Below, in pieces: positions 34,506-42,883 of a stretch of DNA of 64,000 nucleotides. Source of the stretch: JAHEFU01 sp020440645 (GTDB lineage Bacteria > 4484-113 > JAFGCY01); the NCBI GenBank assembly GCA_020440645.1, contig JAGRNR010000003.1:85463-149462 (forward strand). Direction: 5' to 3'. Both the position numbers and the translations under genes were made by a program. The number at the start of each line of letters is the position of its first letter. Position 1 is the stretch's first letter. The notes beneath the pieces are model-generated. The model did not search any database, was not told the DNA's origin, and saw nothing but the letters and a program-made list of their open reading frames with translations.

Positions 34506-36143
34506 ATGAGACAAAACATTCCCGTCATCCTGGCAGTGCTTGCCGCGGCCGTCCTGCTTGCAGGATGCGCAGGCCAGGCCCAGCCAGTGAACACAGGCGG
34601 CTCCGGTGACAACCTGCCGCTGGAAACTGATTCACTTCCACGGCTGCAGGAACTTGGCCGCTCCGGCAGCGCGGCCGGCATCAGCGCTGATGGCTCCTCC
34701 TATCGCACTGACCTGCCCATCCAGTCGGTAAGCGCCAACGGAGCAAAGGGGACCTATTCGCCATCCAGCAGCTCCCCGCTGCTGATCAGTGATATGGCCT
34801 ATGCGCTGTACGAACTGGACCTCACCGGCATCAGCCCATTGCCGCAGGTAAGCCTGGACTGGGAAAGCGCCCCGGCGTCCGGCAGCCTGTGGATCGCACT
34901 CAGTGAATGGGGAAGCAACCGCTGGCACTTCATCATGGCGTCTGACAATGCCCTGGTCAGCGTGCCAGGCATCCTGGACTACGCAGATGAAAACCAGCGG
35001 ATGTTCCTTGGCATCTTCGTGTCCGGCAGCAGCCCGGCCGTGCTCAACGGGATGTCCATCGAGCAATCCGGCGGAGACCCGGTCGGCCCCGGCGACTGGT
35101 TCATGTTCGGCCGAGATGAGCGCCACCAGCGTCGCAGCCCATTCACCGGGCCGGCTGACAACAATGTACGCTGGTCCTACACCGCAACAGGTCCCTGCGT
35201 GGACTCTCCCTCCATTGCAGAGGATGGCACGATCTATTTCGGCAGCTATGACTTCTCGTTTTATGCAGTCAATCCGAACGGCACCCTCAAGTGGTCATTC
35301 CCGACTGAGGGCGAAGTTGAAAGCTCGGCCGCAATTGCCGACGACGGCACGATCTACTTCGGCAGCTACGATGGCAGCATCTACGCGCTGGATTCCGATG
35401 GCAACAAGAAATGGGAGTTCATCACCGGCGCGGAGGTGACTGCCAGTCCGGTGATTGCCACCGACGGCACCATCTACTGCGGCAGCTGGGACGGAACGCT
35501 GTACGCGATCAACCCGAACGGCACTTCCAAGTGGACCTACTTCACCGGCAATGATGTCTCCTCATCAGTGGCCCTCGACAATGATGGCAACCTGTATTTC
35601 GGCACTGAAGGCGGTGGCGGCTTCGGTGATTCGTTCTACTCGCTGAAACCGAACAAGGAATTGCGCTGGTCATACGAAACCGGGGATGCCGTTGTCAGCT
35701 CCCCTTCGATCTCCGAAGACGGCACAATCCATGTTGGCTGTGCTGACCACAAGCTCTACGCCTTCAATCCGAACGGCACCCTCAAGTGGTCCTACACCGC
35801 CGGAGATGAAATCGTCTCGACCCCGGCAATTGATGGCAGCGGCAACCTGTACTTCGGCAGTGCTGACATGAAGATCTACGCCGTGGACAAGGATGGCAAC
35901 TTCCTCTGGAGCTATGATGCGGATGATGTGGTCACCAGCAGTGCGGCGCTCGACGCGGAGGGCACACTCTACATCGGCAGTTTCGATGGCATCGTCCGCG
36001 CGATAAAGTCCGACGGGATGCTGAAATGGGAATACGACACCGGCGAGCCAGTGGTTTCTTCCCCGAGCATCGGGCCGGACGGAGCGATCTATGTTGGTAG
36101 TGCTGACAACAAGCTGTACTGCTTCGGCAGCTCCGGCGGCTGA
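34506..36143 (+). CDS. lipoprotein with shared N-terminal module and eight PQQ-like propeller repeats
   Basis: A 545-residue lipoprotein (AAAVLLAGCAG) starting at ATG 34506 after GGAGAGGT. It is the smallest of the six-member family: residues about 70-190 hold the shared module (YALYELDLTGISP ... IALSEWGSNRWHFIMASDN), followed by eight repeats of about 40 residues. Each starts W(S/E/T)(Y/F) and has a core like SPSIAEDGTIYFGSYDFSFY and AVNPNGTLK. Eight repeats would close one eight-bladed propeller. No catalytic residues are recognised. The simple layout makes it the clearest reference for where the shared module ends. The stop lies five bases from the stop of the convergent ATPase gene. Confidence 0.8.
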   Translation: MRQNIPVILAVLAAAVLLAGCAGQAQPVNTGGSGDNLPLETDSLPRLQELGRSGSAAGISADGSSYRTDLPIQSVSANGAKGTYSPSSSSPLLISDMAYALYELDLTGISPLPQVSLDWESAPASGSLWIALSEWGSNRWHFIMASDNALVSVPGILDYADENQRMFLGIFVSGSSPAVLNGMSIEQSGGDPVGPGDWFMFGRDERHQRRSPFTGPADNNVRWSYTATGPCVDSPSIAEDGTIYFGSYDFSFYAVNPNGTLKWSFPTEGEVESSAAIADDGTIYFGSYDGSIYALDSDGNKKWEFITGAEVTASPVIATDGTIYCGSWDGTLYAINPNGTSKWTYFTGNDVSSSVALDNDGNLYFGTEGGGGFGDSFYSLKPNKELRWSYETGDAVVSSPSISEDGTIHVGCADHKLYAFNPNGTLKWSYTAGDEIVSTPAIDGSGNLYFGSADMKIYAVDKDGNFLWSYDADDVVTSSAALDAEGTLYIGSFDGIVRAIKSDGMLKWEYDTGEPVVSSPSIGPDGAIYVGSADNKLYCFGSSGG

Positions 36144-36148
36144 GCCTG

Positions 36149-38590
36149 TCAGTCCTGCGCCGCAATGCGCGGCAGCCACACCAGCCGCAGTGAATTGACG
36201 CTGATGTCGCTCTTGCGCGGCGCCAGGTTCAGCTTCTCGATCTTCAGGTTGCCAAGCGAATAGGCCTGCTGCAGCTCGAACAGCTTCTCCTCCAGCTCGC
36301 TCTTCAGCTCATCAAGTTCCAGCTCATACTTGTGCACCTTCTCCTGCGCCTCGGCGATGTCACCCTTCCCGCGGCCGGCCCGCCCGACGCTGCGGGCCGC
36401 TGTGCGGGCCCGGTCCAGCTTGCGCTTCGTCACGCGCCGGGTGCCGAACACCGTATCGAGGATCGCCCCGCCGACGGAGAAGTAACTGTCCATCTTCTTC
36501 TCGGCATAGTCCTGCTGTTCCTCCGCCAGCTTGCGCTCAGCGCTGTCCAGCCGTTCCTCGATCCTGTCAATCTTCCGGTCATACTCCGCACGCAGCTTCT
36601 GCATTGCGCCGTCCCGGTCCTCACGCAGCTGCTGGCTGAGCCGCGCCGTGAAGTCGCGCTGGTTCTCGCCCGGCCTGGAATACAGCTTCAGCTCAGGACA
36701 CTCAAGCAGTTCCATCCCCATCGCCTGGTAGGCATGCCCCTCCAGCGACTTGCGCCAGGTGCCGTAGCCATACGCCTGCAGCGCTCGTGCCGGCAGCTCG
36801 CCATATCCCGCCTCGCTGGCCGGCCGGTCACTGCAATCCAGCTTCCCACTAAGGACCGCGTCGTCCCAGGGGTCCGCCCCGCTGTCCTGGTTGATCCTCG
36901 CCAGCACATCACATTCACGCCACTCATCCCAGCCCCGCTTGCTGTCAACGTAGTGCAGGGTCAGGCTGCCCCAGAGCGCCGGTTCATAATGCACAGCGGC
37001 ACCCTCCGGCAGTGCGGCCTGCTGGAAGCACTCACCGGCCTCCTTAGGCAACAGTGGCCGTTCAGCGACTCCGGCCTGCTCCATATCCGCCGCTTCCTGC
37101 ACCGCATGCTTCTCCGGTGCGGGAGCTGGCGCAGGGGATTGCTCCACGGGATCCGGCTCAGCACCCTGCATCAGCCTGCGCACATGGTCACGGCTCAAGG
37201 GGCCGCGCAGGTAGCTCATCGCCCAGCGCGTCGCCATCACCAGCGGGCCGTCATCATGCACGTTGTGCAGCAGGAATTCGCGGCTGTCCAGTCCGCTGAT
37301 CGTTGCCAGCAATGCCTCGCGGTCCAGCCCGCTGCCGCCCTGCGCCCCGATCAGTCCGTCTATCATGCGCTGCTTGTCACGTTCCGTCTGCAGCCGTCCA
37401 AGCAGCCAGGTGCCGGCATTCGACAATGCCTTGTAGTCCAGATCCACCGGGTTCTGCGTTGCCAGCACCAGCCCCAGCCCGAAGGCACGGGCCTGCTTGA
37501 GCAGGGTCAGCATCGGTGCCTTGCTCGGCGGGTTGGCAACCGGCGGCAGGTAGCCGAACACCTCGTCCATGTACAGCAGCGCCCGCAGGCTGCCGGTGCC
37601 GGTCTGGCGGCGCACCCAGCTGACAACCTCATTGAGCAGCAGGGTCACGAAGAACATCCGCTCCGCCTCGCTCAGGTGCGCGATGTAGAGGATCGACAGG
37701 CGCGGCTTTCCCTCCGGCGACCACAACAGCGACTGCACATCCAGCGGCTCACCGACGGCCCAGGCCCCGAAGCTCGGTGAGGCCAGCAGGTTGTTGAGCG
37801 TCACCGCCAGGTCCATCCGCTCCTTGCCGGGGAAGAAGCTCTCCAGGTCGAGGATGCCGACCTGGGTGAAGGGCGGCGTGCTGATCATGCGGATCAGCTC
37901 CGGCAGGCCGCAGTCGCGCCCGGCCTTCCATTCATGTTCAAGGATGCTTGCCAGCAGGATATGCTCGCGGCTGCGCAGCGGGTCAGCATCGATGCCCAGC
38001 AGGGTCAACAGCCCGCTCACACTGCCTGAGATCCGCTCGCGGAATGCGTCGCCATCATTCACTATCTCAGCAGGCGGCGCACTGAATGATTTCAGCACCG
38101 ACAACTGCAGGCCGCTGTCAGAGCCCGGGGTGTAGATGCGCATCTCGACGGCGCGTCGCAGGGCGGCAATCCGCTCACCGTCCTCGCCCCAGCCGGCCAG
38201 GCCCTTGCGCCACAGCTCAGCGGTGGCTGCGGCATACTCCGCCACGCTCTGGCCCTTGCGCTCAGCGTTGCCAGGATCAACCCAGGGTTCGAAGCTCTCC
38301 GCCGAGAGGTCCGGGAAGCTCAGCAGCAGGTTGGCCAGGTCGCCCTTCGGGTCGATGATGATCGCCGGCACGCCATCCAGCGCGGCTTCCTCCAAGAGGC
38401 AAGTGCACAGCCCGGTCTTGCCGCTGCCGGTCATCCCGACACAGACCGCGTGCGTCGTCAGGTCCCGCGAGTCGTACAGTACGGGCTGCATCGTCCCGCT
38501 GGCCACGCTGTCCCGCTCGGCTCCGAGGTAGAACACCCCGAGCTTCTCGAATACACCAGGGTCCGGTATCTGCTTCTGCGAATCGTCCAT
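36149..38590 (-). CDS. HerA/DUF87-like ATP-binding protein with C-terminal coiled coil
   Basis: An 813-residue FtsK/HerA-superfamily ATPase. Walker A is VCVGMTGSGKTGLCT (about residues 50-64), IIIDPKGDLANLLLS follows as in HerA-like proteins, Walker B is RALLYMDEVFGYLPP, and LGLVLATQNPVDLDYKALSNAGTW resembles the sensor region in this group. Residues about 640-780 are strongly charged and helical (YDRKIDRIEERLDSAERKLAEEQ), probably a coiled coil. Related proteins are widespread and uncharacterised; DNA or protein translocation is inferred from the fold. ATG 38590 has GGAGG upstream. There is no NurA nuclease next to it, so it is not a classical HerA-NurA pair. Confidence 0.75.
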   Translation of the reverse strand: MDDSQKQIPDPGVFEKLGVFYLGAERDSVASGTMQPVLYDSRDLTTHAVCVGMTGSGKTGLCTCLLEEAALDGVPAIIIDPKGDLANLLLSFPDLSAESFEPWVDPGNAERKGQSVAEYAAATAELWRKGLAGWGEDGERIAALRRAVEMRIYTPGSDSGLQLSVLKSFSAPPAEIVNDGDAFRERISGSVSGLLTLLGIDADPLRSREHILLASILEHEWKAGRDCGLPELIRMISTPPFTQVGILDLESFFPGKERMDLAVTLNNLLASPSFGAWAVGEPLDVQSLLWSPEGKPRLSILYIAHLSEAERMFFVTLLLNEVVSWVRRQTGTGSLRALLYMDEVFGYLPPVANPPSKAPMLTLLKQARAFGLGLVLATQNPVDLDYKALSNAGTWLLGRLQTERDKQRMIDGLIGAQGGSGLDREALLATISGLDSREFLLHNVHDDGPLVMATRWAMSYLRGPLSRDHVRRLMQGAEPDPVEQSPAPAPAPEKHAVQEAADMEQAGVAERPLLPKEAGECFQQAALPEGAAVHYEPALWGSLTLHYVDSKRGWDEWRECDVLARINQDSGADPWDDAVLSGKLDCSDRPASEAGYGELPARALQAYGYGTWRKSLEGHAYQAMGMELLECPELKLYSRPGENQRDFTARLSQQLREDRDGAMQKLRAEYDRKIDRIEERLDSAERKLAEEQQDYAEKKMDSYFSVGGAILDTVFGTRRVTKRKLDRARTAARSVGRAGRGKGDIAEAQEKVHKYELELDELKSELEEKLFELQQAYSLGNLKIEKLNLAPRKSDISVNSLRLVWLPRIAAQD

Positions 38591-38634
38591 GCTGCCTCCA
38601 CCCCCATTCTATGGCAGGACAAGGCCAGCTTTGC

Positions 38635-39006
38635 TCAACTCAGCTGGCCTGCCAGTTCATACTGGCTCAGCAGCCTGCACAACTTGGATTCACAGATCGG
38701 CTTGAGCAGCATCGCATCCGCCCCGACCCTGGACAGCTCCATTGCCCGTTCCGGTGTCAGTCCCGTTGAAACGACAATGATCCGTGTACTGCAGTTCGAG
38801 AAGCGGATCATCTTCACACATTCCAGCCCATCCTTGTCCGGCAGTTCATTGTCGATGATCGCCACATCAGGCAACTGCGACAGCACAACTTCCGCACCGA
38901 TCACGCAATCCTCAGCCAGGCCACAGATTGCATGTCCAAGCATCCCGAGCAGACTGCTCACTCGGCGACGGAATATCATGCTGTCGTCGATAATCGCAAT
39001 TCTCAT
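38635..39006 (-). CDS. stand-alone CheY-like response regulator
   Basis: A 123-residue single receiver domain: RIAIIDDSMIFRRRV (acid pocket and early helix), VAIIDNELPDKDG with the phospho-acceptor Asp, IIVVSTG, and the switch Lys in AMLLKPI. There is no output domain, so it must act by protein contact, as CheY or Spo0F do. No histidine kinase or chemotaxis gene is adjacent. ATG 39006 follows AGGAGA. It is divergent from a small HTH gene across an AT-rich gap. Confidence 0.85.
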   Translation of the reverse strand: MRIAIIDDSMIFRRRVSSLLGMLGHAICGLAEDCVIGAEVVLSQLPDVAIIDNELPDKDGLECVKMIRFSNCSTRIIVVSTGLTPERAMELSRVGADAMLLKPICESKLCRLLSQYELAGQLS

Positions 39007-39273
39007 AGCTTCTCCTGTAGTTGCAGGACAACTTGCAATCAGCAGGCTTTCAGTGAATGCAAGGAAGTCCTATCAGGGTGGGATATATTCCAATCTTGGA
39101 TAGCCTAAATTCCAGCATTTACAATCAATGCATGTTTATTAACCAATTCAAATTGTACTAACCACATATAAATTGGTTTTTATGAATATTTTGCCTACAC
39201 AGATTGGAGATTAGCAATAGTTTTCCAATTTACATTTGTCGCAAATGGTATCAATGCTTGGTAGAATGTGGCA
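39007..39273. promoter_or_regulatory. AT-rich divergent gap with inverted repeat
   Basis: A 267-base AT-rich region between the CheY-like and HTH genes. AACCAATT (39141-39148) and AATTGGTT (39171-39178) form an inverted repeat followed by T's. This could be a terminator or an operator for the HTH protein. No gene was found in it. Confidence 0.4.
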
Positions 39274-39723
39274 ATGAACGAGGATATTGTCAATGCGGCG
39301 ATTACCAGCTGCATTGATCGACTTAGAAATGAGAAGGGACTGAGCCTGTCGCAGATCGCCGACAAGGTCGGCATCAACTACGAACCGATGCGTAATCTGG
39401 CCAGGGGACATGTCAAGCGCCCCTATTTCGATGTAATCCTCAGGCTCCATGAGCTGGCTGGCAGGGGCATGGATGAGCACTTCGGCCTGGTGAGCGGGAA
39501 TCGCTCGGATGACGAGAGGCTCCGCCGGCGGATCAGCAACCTTGAATCACGGTTGGACGACCTCGAGCTGGAAAAGAAGCTGCTGCTTGACTGGATCAGG
39601 AAACATGCCGCTGACTCAGGCACTGATTCCGATATGACTGCAATCCGCTTCGTGCACGGTCCTGCAACATCCCCCGAAAGCGACGAACACAAGGATGAGG
39701 ACGTCTGCTGCTGCGACTCCTGA
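39274..39723 (+). CDS. small HTH protein with coiled coil and C-terminal Cys cluster
   Basis: A 149-residue protein, start ATG 39274 (GTG 39268 is possible). Residues 1-65 form a lambda-repressor/XRE-like helix-turn-helix: CIDRLRNEKGLSLSQIADKV, then NYEPMRNLARGHVKRPYFDV. A predicted coiled coil follows (RRRISNLESRLDDLELEKKLL). An acidic tail ends in DEDVCCCDS, three consecutive cysteines near the end, which could bind metal. The regulatory target is unknown; the divergent CheY-like gene is a candidate. The surrounding DNA is poorer in G+C than the window average. Confidence 0.65.
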   Translation: MNEDIVNAAITSCIDRLRNEKGLSLSQIADKVGINYEPMRNLARGHVKRPYFDVILRLHELAGRGMDEHFGLVSGNRSDDERLRRRISNLESRLDDLELEKKLLLDWIRKHAADSGTDSDMTAIRFVHGPATSPESDEHKDEDVCCCDS

Positions 39724-39745
39724 CCTGGACCAGGCCATCACCGAG

Positions 39746-40156
39746 TCAGCCAATCCGGATTGAAAGCCGCGTGGGACAGACATGTGGCCGCAGGTCCTCC
39801 AGCAGGTACACACCGAATTTGACCGGCTGATCAAGGGTCACTGCCACGATTTCCAGTTTGACCGTATGCCGGGAAATCAGCTGTGGTCGCTCAAGCAGGA
39901 TCTCCGGCCTGACCAGGGTTCCGACTGGAATCCTGGGCAGCCCGACCAGTGTGGTGAACAGCATCTTCCGCAGGTCACTGAGCTGGAGCTGGAACTTCCC
40001 CTCTGCCACACACTGTTCATTACAGCACAAAGCACCGACCGCAATTGAACTCATCAGTTCGGGGGCAGGGCCGCTGTAGTCTTCAACCTTCCAGCACAGC
40101 TCTGAGTAACATACTCTGCAGCGAGGTAGCACAGGGATACTAGACCCGAAAAACAC
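39746..40156 (-). CDS. hypothetical Cys-pair protein
   Basis: I do not recognise this 136-residue ORF. It has two Cys groups, CRVC near residue 13-16 and CCNEQC near residue 44-49, which could form a zinc ribbon. A beta-rich C-terminal half follows (KLEIVAVTLDQPVKFGVYLLED). A TTGACA lies just upstream on the same strand with a weak -10 (TCTAGT) 17 bases later, which would put the transcript start inside the annotated frame. The true start may therefore be the GTG at about 40132. It is convergent with the HTH gene. It could still be a chance frame. Confidence 0.4.
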   Translation of the reverse strand: MFFGSSIPVLPRCRVCYSELCWKVEDYSGPAPELMSSIAVGALCCNEQCVAEGKFQLQLSDLRKMLFTTLVGLPRIPVGTLVRPEILLERPQLISRHTVKLEIVAVTLDQPVKFGVYLLEDLRPHVCPTRLSIRIG

Positions 40157-40281
40157 AATTCTGTCAAGGAAAATATTACTTTAAACCCATCCAAGATTGT
40201 ATTTGTCTCAATTAAATGCACAACTTAAATGCGCAGTGTCCAATTTCATGAAAATTGATCATATCGCTGCCCCACGCAGCA

Positions 40282-41724
40282 TCAGCCAGTCTGCTTGAGA
40301 GCATCCAGCGCACGCTCACGGGCAAAGCTGTGCTCCACAAGCGGCTTCGGATAGTTCCGGCCCGGCTGCACCCCGGCAGCCTGCAGCTCCAGCGGCGAGG
40401 CTTCCCACGGACTGTGCAGCACCTTGTCCGGCAGGCCATCCAGTTCCGGCAGCCACTGCCTGACGTAACTGCCATCTGCGTCAAACTTGCGGCCCTGCAG
40501 GATCGGGTTGAAGATGCGGAAATAAGGCGCGGCATCCGTCCCGCAGCCCGCCACCCACTGCCAGTTGAAGGCATTGCAGGACAGGTCGTAGTCAATCAGC
40601 CAGTCAGCGAACCATGCTTCGCCGTGCTGCCAGGGCTGCAGCAGGTGCTTCACGAGGAAGCTGGCAACCACCATCCGCGCCCGACCGGGCATCCAGCCCA
40701 CTGTCGTGAGCTGGCGCATCGCCGCATCCACCACCGGGTAGCCGGTGCATCCATCTTTCCAGGCTTCCAGTGCTGATGCATCATCCTGCCAGGGGAAGTT
40801 TGCAAACTTCTCCTGCAGCGGCCTGTCCGGCAGATGTGGGTGGTCATCCAGCACCTGCATCGCGAATTCGCGCCAGATCAGCTGGCGCTGGAAGATTGTG
40901 GCCCCGTCCGCCATTGAAGCATCCCGTTCGCGGGCCTGCTGCACCAGCTCCCAGACCTGCCGGGTGCTGATCACACCGGCCTGCAGCCAGGCTGAGATCC
41001 GCGAAGTACCGCTGATCTCCAGGCTGTGACGGTCACTGCCATATTCCTGCAGGTGCCGGGCGATGAACTGCTCCATGCAGTCGCGGGCTGCCTGCTCACC
41101 GGGTTCCCAGCGTGCCGCCGCACTGCGCTGTGGCTCGGGGATATCCTGCAGCAGTGTCTCGAATGGCACACCCGCGCTGTACAAGCCAGCGTTACGCAGC
41201 CGGCCGGGCTTGCCCAGTGGCGGAGTATGCCGGTAGCGTTCAAGGAATCGCTTGTAATACGGCGTGAACACCTTGAAGCTGTTGCCATCCTTGTTCAGCA
41301 CCGCGCCGGTTGGCAGCAGGGTGTTCGCTGGCAGCAGCCGGCAGTCCACCCCGGCTTCCCGGCAGGCCCCCTGCAGCTCCACTTCCTCAGCCAGCGCCGG
41401 CGGGTCATGCCCGGCGTTCAGCAGCACATGTGCATAGTACTGCTTCCCCTGCAGGCGGGCGAAGATCTCCGCCAGGCTGCCCCGCTGGATGTCCAGCTGC
41501 AGTCCGCATTCCTCCTGTAGCTCGCTCGCGAATTCAGCTGCATTCTGCAGGTACCAGGCTGCTGCCACATTGCCCGGCCGCGTTGGCTGGCCGGCATCGG
41601 GCCACGCAAGAACTGCATGCACCGGCAGGCCGATGCGCGCGGCTTCCACCAGCGCCGGATTGTCCGCCAGGCGCAGGTCGCGCCTGAGCAGCAACAGCAC
41701 AGGCCTGTTGTTATTGCTTTCCAC
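40282..41724 (-). CDS. phr: deoxyribodipyrimidine photolyase (CPD photolyase, class I)
   Basis: A 480-residue FAD enzyme that uses blue light to split UV-induced pyrimidine dimers. The N-terminal antenna domain begins LLLLRRDLRLADNPAL. The catalytic domain has FQRQLIWREFAMQVL, TGYPVVDAAMRQL, WMPGRARMVVASFLVKHL and DYDLSCNAFNWQWVAGCG, with the FAD-site Asn and Trp of class I photolyases, and ends PKPLVEHSFARERAL. The start appears to be GTG 41724 without a clear ribosome site. The element shared with the carotenoid operon lies about 45 bases upstream, so light protection and repair may be co-regulated. Confidence 0.93.
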   Translation of the reverse strand: MESNNNRPVLLLLRRDLRLADNPALVEAARIGLPVHAVLAWPDAGQPTRPGNVAAAWYLQNAAEFASELQEECGLQLDIQRGSLAEIFARLQGKQYYAHVLLNAGHDPPALAEEVELQGACREAGVDCRLLPANTLLPTGAVLNKDGNSFKVFTPYYKRFLERYRHTPPLGKPGRLRNAGLYSAGVPFETLLQDIPEPQRSAAARWEPGEQAARDCMEQFIARHLQEYGSDRHSLEISGTSRISAWLQAGVISTRQVWELVQQARERDASMADGATIFQRQLIWREFAMQVLDDHPHLPDRPLQEKFANFPWQDDASALEAWKDGCTGYPVVDAAMRQLTTVGWMPGRARMVVASFLVKHLLQPWQHGEAWFADWLIDYDLSCNAFNWQWVAGCGTDAAPYFRIFNPILQGRKFDADGSYVRQWLPELDGLPDKVLHSPWEASPLELQAAGVQPGRNYPKPLVEHSFARERALDALKQTG

Positions 41725-41769
41725 GGCAGGAGATTAGCAGCACACTGCTGGCATCCGGTTGCCAAGTTG

Positions 41770-41786
41770 TGGTGAAAGTATGGAGA
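41770..41786 (-). promoter_or_regulatory. conserved 17-base element upstream of the photolyase gene
   Basis: On the minus strand TCTCCATACTTTCACCA, identical to the element before the carotenoid operon (27719-27735), ending about 45 bases before the photolyase start. The flanking bases on both sides differ, so the match is specific to the element rather than the edge of a longer repeat. Confidence 0.6.
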
Positions 41787-41861
41787 TCCGCCGCCAGCTA
41801 CGTGCCGCCTTGGCTGAAACAGCTATAGAATGCCGCTAGCAAATAGTCTCGGAGATTAGCA

Positions 41862-42596
41862 ATGGTCCGTCCCGGAAACAAACCAGCCTCCCACGGGCAG
41901 TGTTGTGTATGCGGGCGCAGCTTGCCCGCCGGCAGCCTGCATCCCGTTGCAATGCTTGGCCAGCAACTGCTGGGATACCTGTCCGATAACCAGGCGGCGG
42001 ACCCGTCTGCCATGATCTGTGCGGAGGACCGCTCGCGCCTGCGCATGAAACTGGTGCATGACCTGCTGCTCAGGGAACAGGGAGAGCTTGCGGATGACGC
42101 CCGCGAGGTGCTGGCAAGCCTGGACCGGGAAGGGGAGCTCATCTCACGTGATTCCTATGGTGATTTCGATGCGAGCCTGAGCCTCGGCCAGCGCATCGCA
42201 GACCGCGTTGCCGATTTCGGCGGCAGCTGGGCCTTCATCATCATGTTCCTCATCATCCTCGGGACCTGGATCATCATCAACAGCATCCACCTGCTGAAGC
42301 ATCCATTCGACCCGTTTCCCTACATCCTGCTGAACCTGCTGCTGAGCTGCGTTGCCGCTCTGCAGGCTCCCGTGATCATGATGAGCCAGAACCGCAAGGA
42401 AGCCAGGGACCGCATGCGCTCGGAGAATGACTACCGGGTCAACCTAAAAGCGGAGCTGGAGATCCGCAGCCTGCAGGCTAAGCTTGACATCCTGATCAGC
42501 CACCAATGGCAGCGACTGCTTGAAATCCAGGAGATCCAGACACAGATGCTTGATGAGCTCGCGGGACAGCAGTCAAAAGGCAATGCCGGGCACTGA
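41862..42596 (+). CDS. DUF1003 membrane protein
   Basis: A 244-residue protein with a DUF1003 core: two membrane helices (AFIIMFLIILGTWIIINSI and YILLNLLLSCVAALQAPVIMM) joined by the conserved loop HPFDPFP, followed by SQNRKEARDRMRSENDYRVN. The C-terminus is a coiled coil (ELEIRSLQAKLDILISHQW). The N-terminus has a Cys pair (CCVCGRSL), perhaps a small zinc site. Family function is unknown. ATG 41862 follows GGAG, and TATAGAAT at 41824-41831 is a plausible -10. It is divergent from the photolyase gene. Confidence 0.85.
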   Translation: MVRPGNKPASHGQCCVCGRSLPAGSLHPVAMLGQQLLGYLSDNQAADPSAMICAEDRSRLRMKLVHDLLLREQGELADDAREVLASLDREGELISRDSYGDFDASLSLGQRIADRVADFGGSWAFIIMFLIILGTWIIINSIHLLKHPFDPFPYILLNLLLSCVAALQAPVIMMSQNRKEARDRMRSENDYRVNLKAELEIRSLQAKLDILISHQWQRLLEIQEIQTQMLDELAGQQSKGNAGH

Positions 42597-42605
42597 CGGA
42601 ACTTG

Positions 42606-42803
42606 TCAGCCCAGCAGCGCCCTGTCAAGCACAAGGCGCGTCTGCAGCTCACGGTATTCCCGGGCGAAGCGCCGCAGGATCTCAATCGTAGCAAACCCAG
42701 CTTCACTGCTGCTGGGTGCAGAGCTGTCAGGACATGAACAGCGTGGCTGTCCGCCGCCGAGCAGGTGTTCATTTTCCGTAATCCAGCTGTCTCCGTACTG
42801 CAT
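42606..42803 (-). CDS. hypothetical protein, 65 residues
   Basis: A small ORF I do not recognise, with an unusually strong ribosome site (CTGGAGGAGAT directly before ATG 42803) and a CCATACTTTC element about 58 bases upstream. The N-terminal half is polar (MQYGDSWITENEHLLGGG) with CSC and Ser-rich stretches. The C-terminal half is a charged helix (IEILRRFAREYRELQTRL). It has no signal peptide. The combination of promoter element, ribosome site and helix makes it credible. It converges on the DUF1003 gene. Confidence 0.55.
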   Translation of the reverse strand: MQYGDSWITENEHLLGGGQPRCSCPDSSAPSSSEAGFATIEILRRFAREYRELQTRLVLDRALLG

Positions 42804-42860
42804 ATCTCCTCCAGTTCCCGTCATGGAAAAGATAGCCTCCAGTGCTGGCCAAACTGCTTG

Positions 42861-42870
42861 GAAAGTATGG
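42861..42870 (-). promoter_or_regulatory. CCATACTTTC element before the 65-residue ORF
   Basis: An exact ten-base copy of the element found before the photolyase, the carotenoid operon and the Rrf2 gene, oriented toward the 65-residue ORF and 14 bases from the end of the DUF71 gene. Confidence 0.5.
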
Positions 42871-42883
42871 CCGAAGTGTGGAA

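Noticed and set aside
35170..36130. Eight repeats considered as a DNA repeat or CRISPR-like array
   Set aside because: They are protein repeats of about 40 residues with diverged DNA, in frame within one propeller gene. No short palindromic repeat with unique spacers was seen anywhere in the window.
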